This document shows, piece after piece, positions 53,072-61,846 of a stretch of DNA of 64,000 bases. The stretch is from Hyphomicrobiales bacterium. Its GTDB lineage: Bacteria > Pseudomonadota > Alphaproteobacteria > Rhizobiales > Rhizobiaceae. Both the position numbers and the translations under genes were made by a program. The stretch is from assembly GCA_900472395.1 (NCBI GenBank), contig UCHV01000005.1, positions 127,349 through 191,348 of the forward strand. The letters are read 5' to 3'. The notes beneath the pieces are model-generated. The model saw nothing but the letters and a program-made list of their open reading frames with translations, had not been told where the DNA came from and searched no databases. Within the stretch, counting starts at the first letter, position 1, and each line of letters starts with the position of its first letter.

Positions 53072-53956
53072 TCACGGGCGGCGTTTCGCTTTGCGCCGTG
53101 CCTCGCGAAGTTCATCGATGGTCGGCTGCCACCAGCCGCGTCCACGCTCATGTACTCCCGGCTCCGCTCGCGCAGGCCATGTGTGAATGAGCTCGTCAGC
53201 GGTCGGCATGCGCCAGCTCGCCCAGACGTGTTCATCATCGGCGTGGGGATACAACTCGGCAACCTGTGCGGCGTTCACCAACTCGCCAGTCACGTCGGTG
53301 AAGACAACGATTCCGTATGCGCTTGTCATAAGCGTGCGATCCGGTGGCGGTAGGTCGCCGCTCGGCACAGGCAGCCGTTTCCGCCGACGCTCAAGTGAGC
53401 GGCGTTTCGCCTTTGCCTCTTCCTCGGTCCCTTTTCTAAGCTCGGCTCGCTTCCGGCGTTCTTCCGGCTCGTTCCGTTTCGCAGCCTCCTCGATCGTCTC
53501 CCATCGATCCTGGAGGTCATCGTAGGAAGCGTATGGAACTTCCCAAACCTTCTCGTCCCCGTTCCATCGTGCGAACGGGATCTGCCTCAGTTCAGCGACG
53601 ACAGTTCGAGAGTATGGTGTCGCGATACGGAAGCCCCGGTCGTAAACTGACAGGTATGGGCTGAGTATGGGTTCGAACTCATATGCGTCGCGGCCACGCT
53701 CTTCCTCGTAAGGTGTCCTGCGAGCAGCTTCGGTTGCCAGCCAGCGATCGATGCGGCGGCGAGCGCTTGTCCCCGGAACTGTCCATGCCTGAAGGGCGTC
53801 ACTCCAACGCGCCATCGGAAATGTCTCCCGGAAACGCGCGACAGTCATCCTGTCAAACGCAAACGACACCGTTTCTGGCTCGGATGGTAACTGTTCGTCA
53901 TCGCGTTCTTTCTCCATAACTGGAAAACTTCCTGAGGATGAGGAGGTTTCCATCAC
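53072..53956 (-). CDS. protein with two HARP-like motifs
   Basis: A 294-residue protein. Two short repeats resemble the HARP motif of SMARCAL1-type helicases: FPMARWSDALQAWTVP near residue 47 and IPFARWNGDEKVWEVP near 130. A highly charged helical stretch (EEAAKRNEPEERRKRAELRK) follows, then a C-terminal domain (GIVVFTDVTGELVNAAQVAE). No helicase domain is present. The ATG overlaps the hydrolase stop by four bases, so the two are coupled. The role may be in binding branched or single-stranded DNA, by analogy only. Confidence 0.65.
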   Translation of the reverse strand: MMETSSSSGSFPVMEKERDDEQLPSEPETVSFAFDRMTVARFRETFPMARWSDALQAWTVPGTSARRRIDRWLATEAARRTPYEEERGRDAYEFEPILSPYLSVYDRGFRIATPYSRTVVAELRQIPFARWNGDEKVWEVPYASYDDLQDRWETIEEAAKRNEPEERRKRAELRKGTEEEAKAKRRSLERRRKRLPVPSGDLPPPDRTLMTSAYGIVVFTDVTGELVNAAQVAELYPHADDEHVWASWRMPTADELIHTWPARAEPGVHERGRGWWQPTIDELREARRKAKRRP

Positions 53957-54546
53957 GAAAATGATCTCTGAAGAAACTCGAGCGCTTTCTCCGCGCCACC
54001 AGGGGAAATCGTATGCCCTACGGAGGGCAGGATATCCAACTCGACATTGAAGCCCGCCGCGCCGAGCTGGTTCGCCGCCATCGTTGAAGCCATCGGCGGT
54101 ATAGTCGGGTCGTCCTTTCCATGAAGAAGCAGGATAGGCGTGGTGTTGCTCTGAGGCGAAACCTGCGTCGGAGGGAGAAGCCCAGCGAACGATACCAGAG
54201 CACCGACCTTCCAGCGGCCGGAAGCCACAGCATCGAGCGCGACGATGGCACCCTGCGAGACACCGACAAAGGCTATGCGGTCGTGCATGGCCTCGAATCC
54301 TTCCCTGCGAACGATATCGGAGACGGTGTTGTCAAAGCCGTCCCGTGCCGATCGGAGATTGTCCGGAGCAAGCGGATTGCCATCGATCCGAAACCACTGG
54401 TGGCCGCGCCAGTGTGTGAACGGAGCATCGGGTGCCGCGAAGCGAGATTGCGGAAGGGACGGCCGCCAAGACGTGGCGAGCGGCATCAACTGCGCGCCGG
54501 ACGCACCAATGCCGTGGAAAAGGATGATGAGACTATGCTGCGACAT
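53953..54546 (-). CDS. phospholipase/carboxylesterase-type alpha/beta hydrolase
   Basis: A 197-residue hydrolase: FHGIGASGAQL (oxyanion loop), FVGVSQGAIVALDAVA with the nucleophile Ser near 95, LLLHGKDDPTIPP with the Asp, and VGHTISPGG with the His. All three catalytic residues are present. It resembles bacterial carboxylesterases of the YpfH type. The substrate is unknown. It overlaps the HARP-motif gene. Confidence 0.9.
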   Translation of the reverse strand: MSQHSLIILFHGIGASGAQLMPLATSWRPSLPQSRFAAPDAPFTHWRGHQWFRIDGNPLAPDNLRSARDGFDNTVSDIVRREGFEAMHDRIAFVGVSQGAIVALDAVASGRWKVGALVSFAGLLPPTQVSPQSNTTPILLLHGKDDPTIPPMASTMAANQLGAAGFNVELDILPSVGHTISPGGAEKALEFLQRSFS

Positions 54547-54577
54547 GCCGTTCCTAGATGGTAATGGAAAACGAGCC

Positions 54578-54609
54578 GAGGGCGCTCGACCCTTTCGGGG
54601 AGCGCCCTC
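54578..54609 (-). terminator. hairpin beyond the HAD gene
   Basis: GAGGGCGCT pairs AGCGCCCTC with a 14-nt loop about 140 bp beyond the HAD gene stop. The minus-strand continuation has only TTTT after a short spacer, so termination is plausible but weak. Confidence 0.35.
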
Positions 54610-54747
54610 TCACGCCGAACAACGACATCACGCGCGTCCCCGATCGGGGTTGCTGCGGAACTCTGTCGGTGTTTTCGGGTGGTGAGCTTCAAATGGTGTC
54701 GCCACCCGGCAACTGCAAGAGCGTGGAATCCCGCAGCAGCTTCGGAA

Positions 54748-55446
54748 TTACTGAACCTGATCAGTAGGGAGCAATGCTGTAGCGCCACCCACGTCTCTAA
54801 CCTCTGCGTATGGCATCCAATCCGGATTTCCGCGTTCGCCGTTCCGGTTCACCCATACACCCCGCAAGCCGAGTTCGTGGCAGGCCTTCATGTCAGTATA
54901 CATCCCCATCGCGACGTGGACCGTATGCTCCGGCTTCACTGCCATCTGCTCGTATGCGTACCCGAAGAGCTCTCGGGATGGCTTGTATGCCCGCGCGTGC
55001 TGAGAAGTGATGATGAAGTCGAAAGGCACCCCGATCCGTGCCGCGGTCGGGCCGATCAGATCGTCATCGGAGTTCGTGAAAATCGCGAGTTTGTACCGCT
55101 CTTTTAGTCGCCGCAAGGCACCGGGCACATCGGGGTGTGGCTCCATCGTCGCCGGGGCATGTGCGAGGCGCTCGATCGCTTCGGCATTAGGCGAAACGCC
55201 GTTCTGCCGGAACGCTGCTGTGAAGCCCATCCTCAGTATGTCCTTATAGAGCCGATGTGGCTTCTCGGCGGTCAATCTCCGGCTTTGAGCGGAGAAGCTA
55301 TCGAGGATTTTGGCGGCATTCGCTGGGTCATCCTTGTGGTTCGATAGAACCGCGCCGATCTCACGCAGGAACACTTGGTGCCAATTCACGAGTGTGCCAT
55401 AGCAATCAAAAGTGATGACGTGCGGCGTGGGTTCAAGACAGAACAT
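54748..55446 (-). CDS. haloacid dehalogenase, type II-like
   Basis: A 232-residue HAD enzyme: nucleophile Asp in ITFDCYGTLVNWHQVF, FTNSDDDLIGP (motif II), KPSRELFGYAYEQM with the Lys (motif III), and VHVAMGMYTDMKACHELGLRGVWVNR (motif IV). The layout fits type II haloacid dehalogenase or a related phosphatase. The substrate is not certain. It is one of several detoxification-type genes here. Confidence 0.88.
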   Translation of the reverse strand: MFCLEPTPHVITFDCYGTLVNWHQVFLREIGAVLSNHKDDPANAAKILDSFSAQSRRLTAEKPHRLYKDILRMGFTAAFRQNGVSPNAEAIERLAHAPATMEPHPDVPGALRRLKERYKLAIFTNSDDDLIGPTAARIGVPFDFIITSQHARAYKPSRELFGYAYEQMAVKPEHTVHVAMGMYTDMKACHELGLRGVWVNRNGERGNPDWMPYAEVRDVGGATALLPTDQVQ

Positions 55447-55455
55447 TGATTGCCG

Positions 55456-55629
55456 CTACTTTTTGAGCTTGGCTTCGACTTTGTCGCGGCTGTTGCCGAC
55501 CATATCCACGGCCTTCTGCACCTTTTCCTTGGAGGCGCCAGTCTTCTTCGCTTCGTACTGGACTTCATGATCCTGGCCGCCTGCGACGAGCTTGCGATCC
55601 TGTGAGCGTCCTCTGGATGTCGTGGCCAT
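55456..55629 (-). CDS. DUF3606 family small protein
   Basis: A 57-residue protein with VQYEAKKTGASKEKVQKAVDMVGNSRDKVEAKL, the DUF3606 pattern. ATG 55629 follows GGAGGC. The longer frame to 55701 has no better start. Such proteins are common in stress-related clusters of rhizobia. It lies ten bases downstream of the HAD gene start region and may share a transcript with it. Confidence 0.85.
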   Translation of the reverse strand: MATTSRGRSQDRKLVAGGQDHEVQYEAKKTGASKEKVQKAVDMVGNSRDKVEAKLKK

Positions 55630-55806
55630 CGATGCCTCCTGTGTCGGGTTCTCTCCCCAGAACGTCGCGTGTTCCCAGAGGTTCCTTAAGGGGCGAGACA
55701 CGCGTCGCAGATGCCGCAGAAGTCATGGTCTATTTACGACGATGAGCATGGTTCGCAACAGCACAGAGACGTCTTCACCGCTGAGGGATCACCCCGGCCT
55801 CACCTG

Positions 55807-56205
55807 TCAGGGTTTGGCTTCTATATTGCCTTCAAGGATCTGAACCCACTGATGTTTGCGCGATTCAAATATCGACCTCGTGGGATGAGCAAACGTGGGG
55901 TCAGCGAACGCGCCCACGGGAATTGCGTATGCCCCAGGCAGATCTTCGTTCTCGTAGAAGACCGTCGCGCCACAGCCCGGACAGAAGTGATATCGAGCCC
56001 AAAGGCCGCTCTCTCCCACCCGCTCATAAGTCCTGAACTCTCCGTCCGTCGTCACACACAACATGGGAAAACGCGCCTGAACACCGAACACACTGCCTTT
56101 TCGTCGCTGGCATTCCAGACAGTGACATACGGAAACCTGCGTGGGTTCGCCTTCGCAGCGAGCCTTCAGTGCCCTGCATCGGCGTCGCGCGATCCGCATC
56201 AGCAC
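55807..56205 (-). CDS. GFA-family (glutathione-dependent formaldehyde-activating-like) protein
   Basis: A 132-residue zinc-fold protein: VCHCLECQRRKGSVF (CxCxxC) near residue 27, and FCPGCGATVFYENED near 74, with the terminal YAIPVGAFADP. The usual first motif G-x-C-x-C-G is altered to RRCRALKARC, so one zinc ligand set is damaged or this is a divergent member. A true formaldehyde role is not implied. Confidence 0.8.
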   Translation of the reverse strand: MLMRIARRRCRALKARCEGEPTQVSVCHCLECQRRKGSVFGVQARFPMLCVTTDGEFRTYERVGESGLWARYHFCPGCGATVFYENEDLPGAYAIPVGAFADPTFAHPTRSIFESRKHQWVQILEGNIEAKP

Positions 56206-56211
56206 TATCTC

Positions 56212-57057
56212 CTATAGCTTCGACTGAAGATGTTGCCTCAGCGAGACATCGCCGCGAACGAATGGGTCCGGCAGTTCGGTACCGTCAGTCGTCGCTTTCG
56301 TCATCGTCGCATAGGCGCCGGCTGCCGAGGACGAAAAACCGAGGTCGAGAAAGCTCTGCTCGACTTCGGCTCGTGGTACCTGCTGTAATCGGACCCGGCG
56401 TTCCAAAACATCGGAAAAGATCGCAGCGACCTCCGCCATCGTGTGCCGGCTCGGGCCCTCGACGTATTCGATGCCAGTATCCTCAATCGAACTCGTCAGC
56501 CGTCGTGCAGCAGCCTTGCCAAGGTCGATTGGTGACACCATCGGGATCATAAGATCGGCGGGGAATGGCGTTGGCAGGATGCCCTGCCTGGCGGACTCCA
56601 GCATGGCATCGAAGTTGGTGAAGTAGTAGGCTCCGCGGTTGATCCCCGTGGGAATTCCTGAGGCCTCAACGCTGCGCTCGAGATCATAGAGGACGGAGAG
56701 ATCACCGATCCGGCTACCCGGCTGTGCTCCGTACGTGGATGCTACGACCACCTTCTCCAGACCCGAGCCGATCAGGGCGGCACTGATGCTGTGAGCGGTG
56801 CGCAACTCTTCCGCATCTGTGTCGGTAGTCGGCGGCGCTGGTGGGTTCAGTAGGAAAGCGCGCTTCCCCTTCGCAAGAACGGCCCTCAGAGCCTTGATAT
56901 CGAGAATATCCAGGGCAATGCCTTCTACGTTGTCAGCCGTGACTTCGCTCGCCTTCTCTTGCGTACGGGTGACAGCTAAAACCTTCTCGTCGCCCTGGCT
57001 AAGTTCCCGCAGGACTTCTCGTCCGATATGGCCTGTCGCTCCCAAGATCACGTACAT
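56212..57057 (-). CDS. NmrA-like NAD(P)-binding protein
   Basis: A 281-residue Rossmann protein starting MYVILGATGHIGREVLREL, with the GxxGxxG fingerprint. NGKRAFLLNPP-like (KGKRAFLLNPPAPPTTD), GLEKVVVASTYGAQPG and a tail with TMAEVAAIFSDVLERRVRLQ match NmrA/HSCARG-type sensors or quinone reductases. Catalysis is not certain. It is six bases upstream of the GFA gene on the same strand, so they may be co-transcribed. Confidence 0.88.
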   Translation of the reverse strand: MYVILGATGHIGREVLRELSQGDEKVLAVTRTQEKASEVTADNVEGIALDILDIKALRAVLAKGKRAFLLNPPAPPTTDTDAEELRTAHSISAALIGSGLEKVVVASTYGAQPGSRIGDLSVLYDLERSVEASGIPTGINRGAYYFTNFDAMLESARQGILPTPFPADLMIPMVSPIDLGKAAARRLTSSIEDTGIEYVEGPSRHTMAEVAAIFSDVLERRVRLQQVPRAEVEQSFLDLGFSSSAAGAYATMTKATTDGTELPDPFVRGDVSLRQHLQSKL

Positions 57058-57084
57058 GATGCCATCCTCCCATTTCTCACGATC

Positions 57085-57294
57085 TCACACGCCGGAGCGG
57101 TCTCTTTTTTGCCGCCATCTGATGAGGTAGCCAAACCCAGGTCCGATCAGCATGCCTCCCAGAACCCAGTGGAAGACAGTGAGCGGTTTTTCGTCCGGAT
57201 CATGCCCGGTCAAAAACAGGATCAGAAAGAAAAGCACGACGCCGCCGACCAGAAGGACAAGCGGGAACATGATGCTATCGCGAAAACTCTGCAT
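57085..57294 (-). CDS. small two-helix membrane protein
   Basis: A 69-residue protein with two hydrophobic segments, FPLVLLVGGVVLFFLILFL and VFHWVLGGMLIGPGFGYLI, and a charged tail RWRQKRDRSGV. AGGGAGG precedes the ATG region. It is possibly cotranscribed with the NmrA-like gene. No family recognised. Confidence 0.7.
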   Translation of the reverse strand: MQSFRDSIMFPLVLLVGGVVLFFLILFLTGHDPDEKPLTVFHWVLGGMLIGPGFGYLIRWRQKRDRSGV

Positions 57295-57370
57295 GGATCT
57301 CCTCCCTGAGATTCAAATGCTGATTGGAGCGCGACTGGATAATCGCGCCTCCTGACGGCTAGACCACGCA

Positions 57371-58876
57371 TCAGCGCCAGAAACGCTTGGCATCCATTAC
57401 GTCGTCCAAGGCCTGCTGTGCATTGTCGATCAGCGTTGACTTGTCGGAATGGGAGATGAGCTCGCCTGCTCCCACAATGTCGCCCACGCCATAGCTCTGA
57501 AGAACCTCGGGCCCAGTTGCCAGATCGTTCAATTCTCCAAGTTCATCCTGGAGCGTTTCCATCGCTCCGACGAATCGCTTGTATCGGCGAGCCTGCTTCT
57601 TGTCCGTAAACAGCGAACGGAAGAACTCTGAAGCATATCTGATCTTCTTGGCATCCTTACGAGCTTCGTGCCGATGCTCATCGTCGACGGCGGAAAGATC
57701 GGCGCCATGCTTCTTGAGCTTCTTTCGAGCCCTGTCCAAGGCTTCGGCCGCAAATCGCTCGGCAGGTATCTCGCGAACCTCCTTGGTCGCGGCGCGAGAA
57801 CGATAGTCGCCGCAATGAAGCCAGTCGTTGAAGTCGAGCATGAGCGCGCGCATTCTTGAGCTGTCAAGCGCCTCGAGCGCAGCCTCGTAAGCAGCATCTC
57901 GCTTCGAGAGCAGTGTGTCGCGCAGCTTCCCGGGCTGCGCTTTCGGTATCAGCACATCAAGATTGCGGGCATCGCCCAGAATGCCTGCAAGCCATTTCAG
58001 CTCACCGGAAAGCCGCTTCGCCTCCGCATCCAACAGCATCGGTTTGAATAGGGTGATCGCGGATCGAAGCCTTCTGAGAGCGACGCGGGCCTGATGCAAG
58101 GATTCGGCGTTGCGCAGGTTCCGCAGGATTGTCTCGTTGAGGCGGAACTGGCGCAGACAGGAGCTGGCGATCGCCTTGAAGGCCTCCCTTGTCGACGTGC
58201 CACGATCGAAGTTGATCGGCTCGGCCTTGACGACGATCCGCGCAGCCTCGAGTAGCCGGAAGCCACGCTCTGCCTTGGAGAGGACACCGAAAGCGATCGG
58301 CACGACCGCCTCGATCTTCCGGGCAAGGACGAACAGGTCCGCGGCTTTTCCGTCCTTAAGCTCAAGCTCAAGTTCCGTTATCGGACTTCTCCGATCAACG
58401 ACCCGCACCTCTCCCCTGTCGAGAGCCACCTCGATCGTCGATCCGTTTTCGATGACAGTCCATGTCTGCCTTTCGATGGCGACGGTGAACTTGGGTTCAA
58501 CACTTCTGGCGATCTCGCCGAACTCGGAAAGCAGCGGGTTGGAGTGATCGATGATCGGGCGGTTATCGGTGACGGGCGTCTCCCATTCGCTTCGCGCGAA
58601 TATCGAGGCACCGGAGCCAGTCGCTTTGATCGTCTGGACCTTGCTGTCCCCGGCTTGTCTGATGCGAAGCGTGAAACCCTCCGTAAACAGGGCGTTACCT
58701 GTTGTGTCGAAATAAATCGAGTGCTGGGAAACAGTGGATGCCGACGCAGGGAACAGTCCTGCACTCAAAAGCGCCTCTACATCGTGGTGGGAAATCTCGA
58801 GTTTCAGTTCGATTTCAGACAAGGCGTGCTCCGAGGTTTCGGGACGATGGATCGATACCTCGGGGATATAGTTCAT
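57371..58876 (-). CDS. CYTH-CHAD domain protein (triphosphatase-like)
   Basis: A 501-residue protein. An N-terminal CYTH domain carries the ExExK signature (EIELKLEI near residue 22) and FARSEWETPV. A C-terminal CHAD domain (about 220-500) is rich in conserved His, such as RNAESLHQARVALRRLRSAI and DEHRHEARKDAKKIRYA, which may bind polyphosphate. The pair acts on polyphosphate or triphosphate, the usual role of CYTH-CHAD proteins. It lies in a stress-gene stretch. Confidence 0.9.
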   Translation of the reverse strand: MNYIPEVSIHRPETSEHALSEIELKLEISHHDVEALLSAGLFPASASTVSQHSIYFDTTGNALFTEGFTLRIRQAGDSKVQTIKATGSGASIFARSEWETPVTDNRPIIDHSNPLLSEFGEIARSVEPKFTVAIERQTWTVIENGSTIEVALDRGEVRVVDRRSPITELELELKDGKAADLFVLARKIEAVVPIAFGVLSKAERGFRLLEAARIVVKAEPINFDRGTSTREAFKAIASSCLRQFRLNETILRNLRNAESLHQARVALRRLRSAITLFKPMLLDAEAKRLSGELKWLAGILGDARNLDVLIPKAQPGKLRDTLLSKRDAAYEAALEALDSSRMRALMLDFNDWLHCGDYRSRAATKEVREIPAERFAAEALDRARKKLKKHGADLSAVDDEHRHEARKDAKKIRYASEFFRSLFTDKKQARRYKRFVGAMETLQDELGELNDLATGPEVLQSYGVGDIVGAGELISHSDKSTLIDNAQQALDDVMDAKRFWR

Positions 58877-59118
58877 GTTCTTGTCACGGCTATATCAGGC
58901 CAGCGCCCAGTTGCCTGCATGAAGGTGTCGCCTATCGAAAACTCGTGTTGGCGCAAGATCGGCGTATTCTGCAAAGCGCCTTGATTGGAAGTCTCTGCAA
59001 CGATCACGGTCCCGATGACAAGTTCTGTAATACGCCCGCGTCGAACGATGCTACACTTGCGAGGAACGATTATTCCGTGCCCCCGTTTCCTTGTTCCACG
59101 AAGCAAAAGGAAACACCG

Positions 59119-59937
59119 ATGGCATTCATTGAAGCGAAAGACGGCACTCAGCTTCACGTCAAGGATATGGGATCGGGGCACCCGGTGGTGATGATCCATG
59201 GCTGGCCACTCACAGGTGACATGTTCGAGTACCAGACGCTTGCACTTCTCGAAGCGGGCTATCGTGTTATCACCTACGACCGACGCGGCTTCGGTCAGTC
59301 CGGGCATCCTGCGAGCGGTTACGACTACGACGTATTCGCCGACGATCTGAGTGCGGTCCTCGAAAGCCTGAATATCGAAAAAGCGCATCTGGTAGGCTTC
59401 TCAATGGGCGGCGGCGAAATCGCTCGATACCTTTCACGACACGGCGCGGGTCGGGTGTCGAAAGCGGTCCTCATCGCTTCAGTGGTTCCCTACCTGCTCA
59501 AGGACGATTCCAATCCGGACGGCGTGGATTACAGCGTGTTCGCCGACATGAAGCAGCAGGTGCGCGAAGATCGCTTCGCTTTCCTTCAGAGTTTCGCGAA
59601 AACGTTCTATGGTGTCGGCCTCGTCACGAAGCCTGTCAGCCAGGGTGTTCTCGACTGGTCTTTCGTGCTCGGAGTCATGGCAAGCCCCAAGGCGACAATC
59701 GACTGCATCGACGCATTCGGCAGGACCGACTTCAGGCCTGACCTCAAGTCCTTCACGATCCCGACATTGGTCATCCATGGCACTTCTGACAAGACGGTTC
59801 CGATCGACCCTGCTGGTCGTGCGGCTGCGAACGGTATTGCAGGAGCAAAGTTGATCGAATACGACGGCGAACCACACGGCCTGTTCGCGACCGCGCCGGA
59901 TCGTCTCAACAGCGATCTGATCGAGTTCCTCGGGTAA
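59119..59937 (+). CDS. non-heme chloroperoxidase-like alpha/beta hydrolase
   Basis: A 272-residue protein: VVMIHGWPLTGDMF (oxyanion), GFSMGGGEIARYL with the nucleophile Ser near 98, TLVIHGTSDKTVP with the Asp and YDGEPHGLF with the His. It is close to the bacterial arylesterase/cofactor-free chloroperoxidase group. The frame is open far upstream, but the ATG at 59119 (AAAAGGAAACACCG upstream) gives the family start MAFIEAKDGTQLHV. A hairpin follows the stop. Confidence 0.92.
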   Translation: MAFIEAKDGTQLHVKDMGSGHPVVMIHGWPLTGDMFEYQTLALLEAGYRVITYDRRGFGQSGHPASGYDYDVFADDLSAVLESLNIEKAHLVGFSMGGGEIARYLSRHGAGRVSKAVLIASVVPYLLKDDSNPDGVDYSVFADMKQQVREDRFAFLQSFAKTFYGVGLVTKPVSQGVLDWSFVLGVMASPKATIDCIDAFGRTDFRPDLKSFTIPTLVIHGTSDKTVPIDPAGRAAANGIAGAKLIEYDGEPHGLFATAPDRLNSDLIEFLG

Positions 59938-59948
59938 TGCATGCCCGA

Positions 59949-59975
59949 AGATGAGCGGCTGCCCGCCGCTCATCT
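59949..59975 (+). terminator. hairpin after the hydrolase gene
   Basis: A perfect 11-bp stem (AGATGAGCGGC with GCCGCTCATCT) and a 5-nt loop sit 12 bp after the stop. The U tract is absent, so it may act as a Rho-independent terminator only weakly. Confidence 0.55.
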
Positions 59976-60114
59976 ACTAGGAAACAAGGCTTCCCTAATC
60001 TGCGATCGCGGGGGAAAGGTAAAAGATTCAGCGTCCACTGCCTGAAGATCGGATGATGGTCGGAAGTAATCCGGATGCTGACAAGAATGACCTTTTCTCG
60101 GCGCTGTGATATCG

Positions 60115-60427
60115 ATGTCTTCAGATGCAAAGCCTTACCCGCACACGCCAGACGGCAGGTATTTCGTAGTGCGCGGTCGTCTGTGGCGCAATAGCAATCC
60201 GGGGCTCGAAAGAGCTGATGTCGGCGAGACGCGCAGTCCGAGGCTCCAAAGGTGATCGGGCAAAGATCGCCGAGGCCCGCAAGAGAGTGGATGCCGCGAA
60301 GGTCTCGCTTGGTGAGCGCAGGCCTGTCTGGTGGAATGATGGGGCTCCCGACTTTAACAGGCATTTGGCAAAAAACACCCCATACGCGGATTGGTTTGGT
60401 CGCCTTTGCTCAAGTTTGGGTGTCTGA
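60115..60427 (+). pseudogene. frameshifted small-protein gene of a common proteobacterial family
   Basis: The first frame reads MSSDAKPYPHTPDGRYFVVR to RLWRNSNPGL and then derails. The second frame picks up at ELMSARRAVRGSKG and continues KRVDAAKVSLGERRPVWWND and NRHLAKNTPYADW. I recall intact proteins of about 110 residues with exactly these two parts. Here some bases are missing near 60209-60215. No function is known. Confidence 0.65.
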
Positions 60428-60650
60428 GACCTTTTGTTAGGCTAAGCCTAATTGCGGCGATGCCATCATAGACTTGATGGCGCCAACGGATGGACTGGAG
60501 CGCAAGATTGAGCGGCAGAGCCATCAGCAGCCAGGGTCGGCCGCAGCGGAAAGTTGGTGCCCCAAGCCGCAAATTTACAGCCGGTTTACAGTAAGCGCCT
60601 TACCCGACGAACAGCAAGGTGTCAGCATCTGCAGGAACGGAGGACTTCCT

Positions 60651-60863
60651 ATGTTGATAGGCGCCTTAGTCATCCTTCTTCTGCTCGCAACATCGGTTCT
60701 AGGCGGAAGGCTGGCGTTTCTTTTGACCGGAACCGCTCTCCTAATTGAAAACAATCCCCGCATCGATGCATCAGATTTTGAGGAAGGCCGATACAGGCTC
60801 CGCGCGGCTTTGACTGAACAAATCGCAGATTTGGAAGAAATGCTAGAAATCGTCGGCGAGTGA
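60651..60863 (+). CDS. small membrane protein
   Basis: A 70-residue protein: a hydrophobic N-terminal helix (LIGALVILLLLATSVLGGRL) and an acidic helix (ALTEQIADLEEMLEIVGE). ACGGAGGACTTCCT precedes the ATG. The frame is open further upstream, but only this part is coding-like. No family recognised. Confidence 0.6.
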   Translation: MLIGALVILLLLATSVLGGRLAFLLTGTALLIENNPRIDASDFEEGRYRLRAALTEQIADLEEMLEIVGE

Positions 60864-60864
60864 C

Positions 60865-61275
60865 CTAACGATCCCATGGTGGGATGAAGCGACGATCCTG
60901 GTAATCGGAAAGATATCCGCTATGACGCGGATCAAGCCAATTCTCGGACTTCATGAACCCCAAGGCGGAGAGGTGTTCGCCGCCGCCAACGGCGGTAACC
61001 CATAATGTGCTTCGGAAGCTTCCCGGCTGCCCGACATCCTCCAGCTCGTCAAGAACGGGAAGACGTTCCTCATCGATCTCGAAGAGTTCGCCCTGGACAC
61101 GGAGACCTTCACCTGGGCGGTCGAGCATCATCGGACCAAAGAACGATTTCGCGATATATAGCGGATATGGATCGACTGTCTCGACATCGCCCACGTAGTG
61201 AGCTCCATTCAGGCCCTTCTGGTGGAGAGGGAAGCCCCGTTTTAGGGTGCCATAGATGAATACCTTCAATTCCAA
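60865..61275 (-). CDS. gamma-glutamylcyclotransferase-like (AIG2 fold) protein
   Basis: A 136-residue protein starting MELKVFIYGTLKRGFPLHQK, the family's YGTL phosphate-like loop. GELFEIDEERLPVLDELEDVG contains the catalytic-type Glu region. The fold cleaves gamma-glutamyl or related amide bonds to 5-oxoproline. It converges with the small membrane gene with a one-base gap between stops. Confidence 0.88.
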   Translation of the reverse strand: MELKVFIYGTLKRGFPLHQKGLNGAHYVGDVETVDPYPLYIAKSFFGPMMLDRPGEGLRVQGELFEIDEERLPVLDELEDVGQPGSFRSTLWVTAVGGGEHLSALGFMKSENWLDPRHSGYLSDYQDRRFIPPWDR

Positions 61276-61322
61276 GTTCCTGATTCAAATTGGGCGGGTG
61301 GATCGCCACCCACCCAAAGGAG

Positions 61323-61772
61323 TTAGAGAGACTTGGCTGTCGTCTCGAACCATGCCCGGTGGCGTTCTTCGTCAGCATGTGCCTTCGCAAAGAACGTCTG
61401 GGAAGCGGGGATCGCATCCTTGTGGCGAGATGCCCGTTCATAGGCGGTGACTGTGTCATCCTCGTTGGTCTTCATCGCCTTGAGGATCGCGGCGTCGCCC
61501 ATCAGGTCGGCGAGCGCGATCTTCCCAGTGGTTAGGATCTGCTTCATGTCGCCCTTGGTCGGGGCTTCGATACCAGCCTCAGCAGCGATTTCGTTGAGCG
61601 TCGACAGATGTTGTAGATGATCCTGGCGGAACGTCTCGACCTGTGCGCTCAGCGCCTTGTCGTCGAGACGCTCGATAGTGGACTCGTACGCAGCGATTGC
61701 GTCGTGCTCGAGATAGATCAGATCTTTGATGAGCTTTCCGAATTCGCTTTCGTTGCCGACCATGGTGACCAT
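61323..61772 (-). CDS. ferritin-like DUF2383/PA2169-type protein
   Basis: A 149-residue four-helix protein: LIKDLIYLEHDAIAAYESTI, FRQDHLQHLSTLNEIA, EDDTVTAYERASRHKD and KAHADEERHRAWFE. The E...H-type residue pattern could hold a di-iron site. It is one of the stress-type genes common in this kind of region. AGGAGAG precedes the ATG. Confidence 0.85.
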   Translation of the reverse strand: MVTMVGNESEFGKLIKDLIYLEHDAIAAYESTIERLDDKALSAQVETFRQDHLQHLSTLNEIAAEAGIEAPTKGDMKQILTTGKIALADLMGDAAILKAMKTNEDDTVTAYERASRHKDAIPASQTFFAKAHADEERHRAWFETTAKSL

Positions 61773-61846
61773 GTGTTTCTCTCCTCGTTGTTGTCGAGTT
61801 GAGAGAATGCCAGGGTCAGCCAGATGTTCCGAAACTCAAGAGTGCC

